A DNA stretch of 5,329 nt from Candidatus Iainarchaeum sp. (GTDB lineage Archaea; Iainarchaeota; Iainarchaeia; Iainarchaeales; UBA10191), in assembly GCA_013331925.1 (NCBI GenBank), contig DUFJ01000116.1, positions 259-5,587 on the forward strand. Direction: 5' to 3'. This document shows, piece after piece, positions 4,867 through 5,329 of the stretch. The position numbers and the translations under genes are program-made. Below the pieces are notes generated by a model. It was not told the DNA's origin and searched no databases. It was given only the letters and a program-made list of their open reading frames with translations. Positions within the stretch are counted from its first letter, which is position 1. Each line of letters opens with the position of its first letter.

Positions 4867-4876
4867 TTTAATTAAA
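4867..4876 (-). promoter_or_regulatory. TATA box for the flavin reductase gene
   Basis: TTTAATTAAA is a perfect palindrome centred about 27 bases before the ATG at 4844, so transcription should start at or one base before that ATG. The box lies in the 54-base gap after the gene at 4899-5329. Confidence 0.55.
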
Positions 4877-4898
4877 CATGATGGGCGGGCTGGTTTTT

Positions 4899-5329
4899 TC
4901 AGTTGCTCTGCCCTATTCTTTCAGAGACTGCATTTGCAAGCTCCAGATCCTTTCCTGAAAGGCAGCCGATGCAGGAAAAATTTACATAATATTTTCCCTT
5001 GCCAAACTGTATGTTTCCAGACTGCTTGCAGGCTTTATAGTCCCCGATGTTTACAAGATTTGCAGAGCAAACTCCCTCCAAAAAAGGTCCAACACTTATT
5101 CCAGCAAAGTTTTGGCTTGTTTCAGTGTCAACGACCTTAAGCACTACAGTTGCTACTAAAAGATTGCTCCTAAAACCAACCCAGGTTTTAGAGCATTCTG
5201 AAAAGCTAATCACTTCAAGGCTTTTTTCATCTCTCGCGCTAGCATTGACTGCAGCAGAAATTTCTTCGCTAGAAAGCGCTCCGCACAATCCTAAGGCATT
5301 TTGAGGAGGCTCTCTTTTTTCATCAACAA
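4899..5329 (-). CDS. Unrecognised cysteine-containing, probably exported protein; C-terminal part only
   Basis: The frame stays open from the stop at 4899 to the right edge, giving 142 residues that begin VDEKREPPQNALGLCGAL; the true start and any signal peptide or membrane anchor lie outside the window. A TTG at 5288 could be taken as a start but nothing supports it. The visible part has six cysteines (15, 45, 87, 100, 119, 122 of the visible sequence), including a C-x-x-C near the end (FSCIGCLSG). A central strand-rich segment (about 48-66: SKTWVGFRSNLLVATVVLK and on) is followed by GISVGPFLEGVC. No membrane helix is present here. Pairs of cysteines in a strand-rich, Ser/Gly/Asn-containing domain suggest a surface or secreted domain with disulfides, although metal binding by the CxxC is possible. 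I do not recognise the family. The flavin reductase follows 54 bases downstream in the same direction, with its own TATA box. Confidence 0.7.
   Translation of the reverse strand, partial: VDEKREPPQNALGLCGALSSEEISAAVNASARDEKSLEVISFSECSKTWVGFRSNLLVATVVLKVVDTETSQNFAGISVGPFLEGVCSANLVNIGDYKACKQSGNIQFGKGKYYVNFSCIGCLSGKDLELANAVSERIGQSN

Overview
The window reads as chromosomal DNA of an archaeon. The main evidence is a complete archaeal-type SRP (7S) RNA gene, TATA boxes of TTTAAA type about 24-28 bases before most starts with no Shine-Dalgarno sequence, a tubulin-like FtsZ of archaeal/bacterial type, and a tRNA-Asn without an encoded CCA end. Base composition is moderately AT-rich. Small genes, short spacers and several unrecognised small proteins would fit a reduced-genome (DPANN-like) archaeon, but lineage cannot be settled from this sequence.

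Layout from left to right. At the left edge (1-59, minus) is the beginning of a ferredoxin gene, cut by the window, preceded in the same direction by a small membrane protein of the YdjM/DUF457 metal-dependent hydrolase type (98-643, minus). Divergent from it is a cation/calcium exchanger of the CaCA family (706-1635, plus). One near-palindromic TATA box sits between these two divergent genes. Next, convergent with the exchanger, is ftsZ (1708-2778, minus). A 121-base divergent promoter region separates ftsZ from the SRP RNA (about 2900-3172, plus). Three consecutive stem-loops follow (3182-3256), then tRNA-Asn (3328-3400, plus) and a very basic helical 95-residue protein of unknown role (3483-3770, plus). 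The right part is on the minus strand: an unknown 75-residue protein (3814-4041), a stand-alone FAD/NAD(P)-binding ferredoxin-reductase-like protein (4119-4844), and the C-terminal part of a cysteine-containing, probably exported protein that runs off the right edge (4899-5329).

The window is mainly housekeeping: protein targeting (SRP RNA), translation (tRNA-Asn), cell division (FtsZ), ion transport (exchanger) and redox (ferredoxin and flavin reductase, which could in principle be partners but are 4 kb apart). I see no mobile element, CRISPR array or defence locus. The points most worth a second look are a reciprocal Asp/Asn exchange at the ion-binding sites of the exchanger, the chain of hairpins between the SRP RNA and tRNA, the shared divergent promoter, the consistent leaderless gene architecture, and the two small unrecognised proteins.
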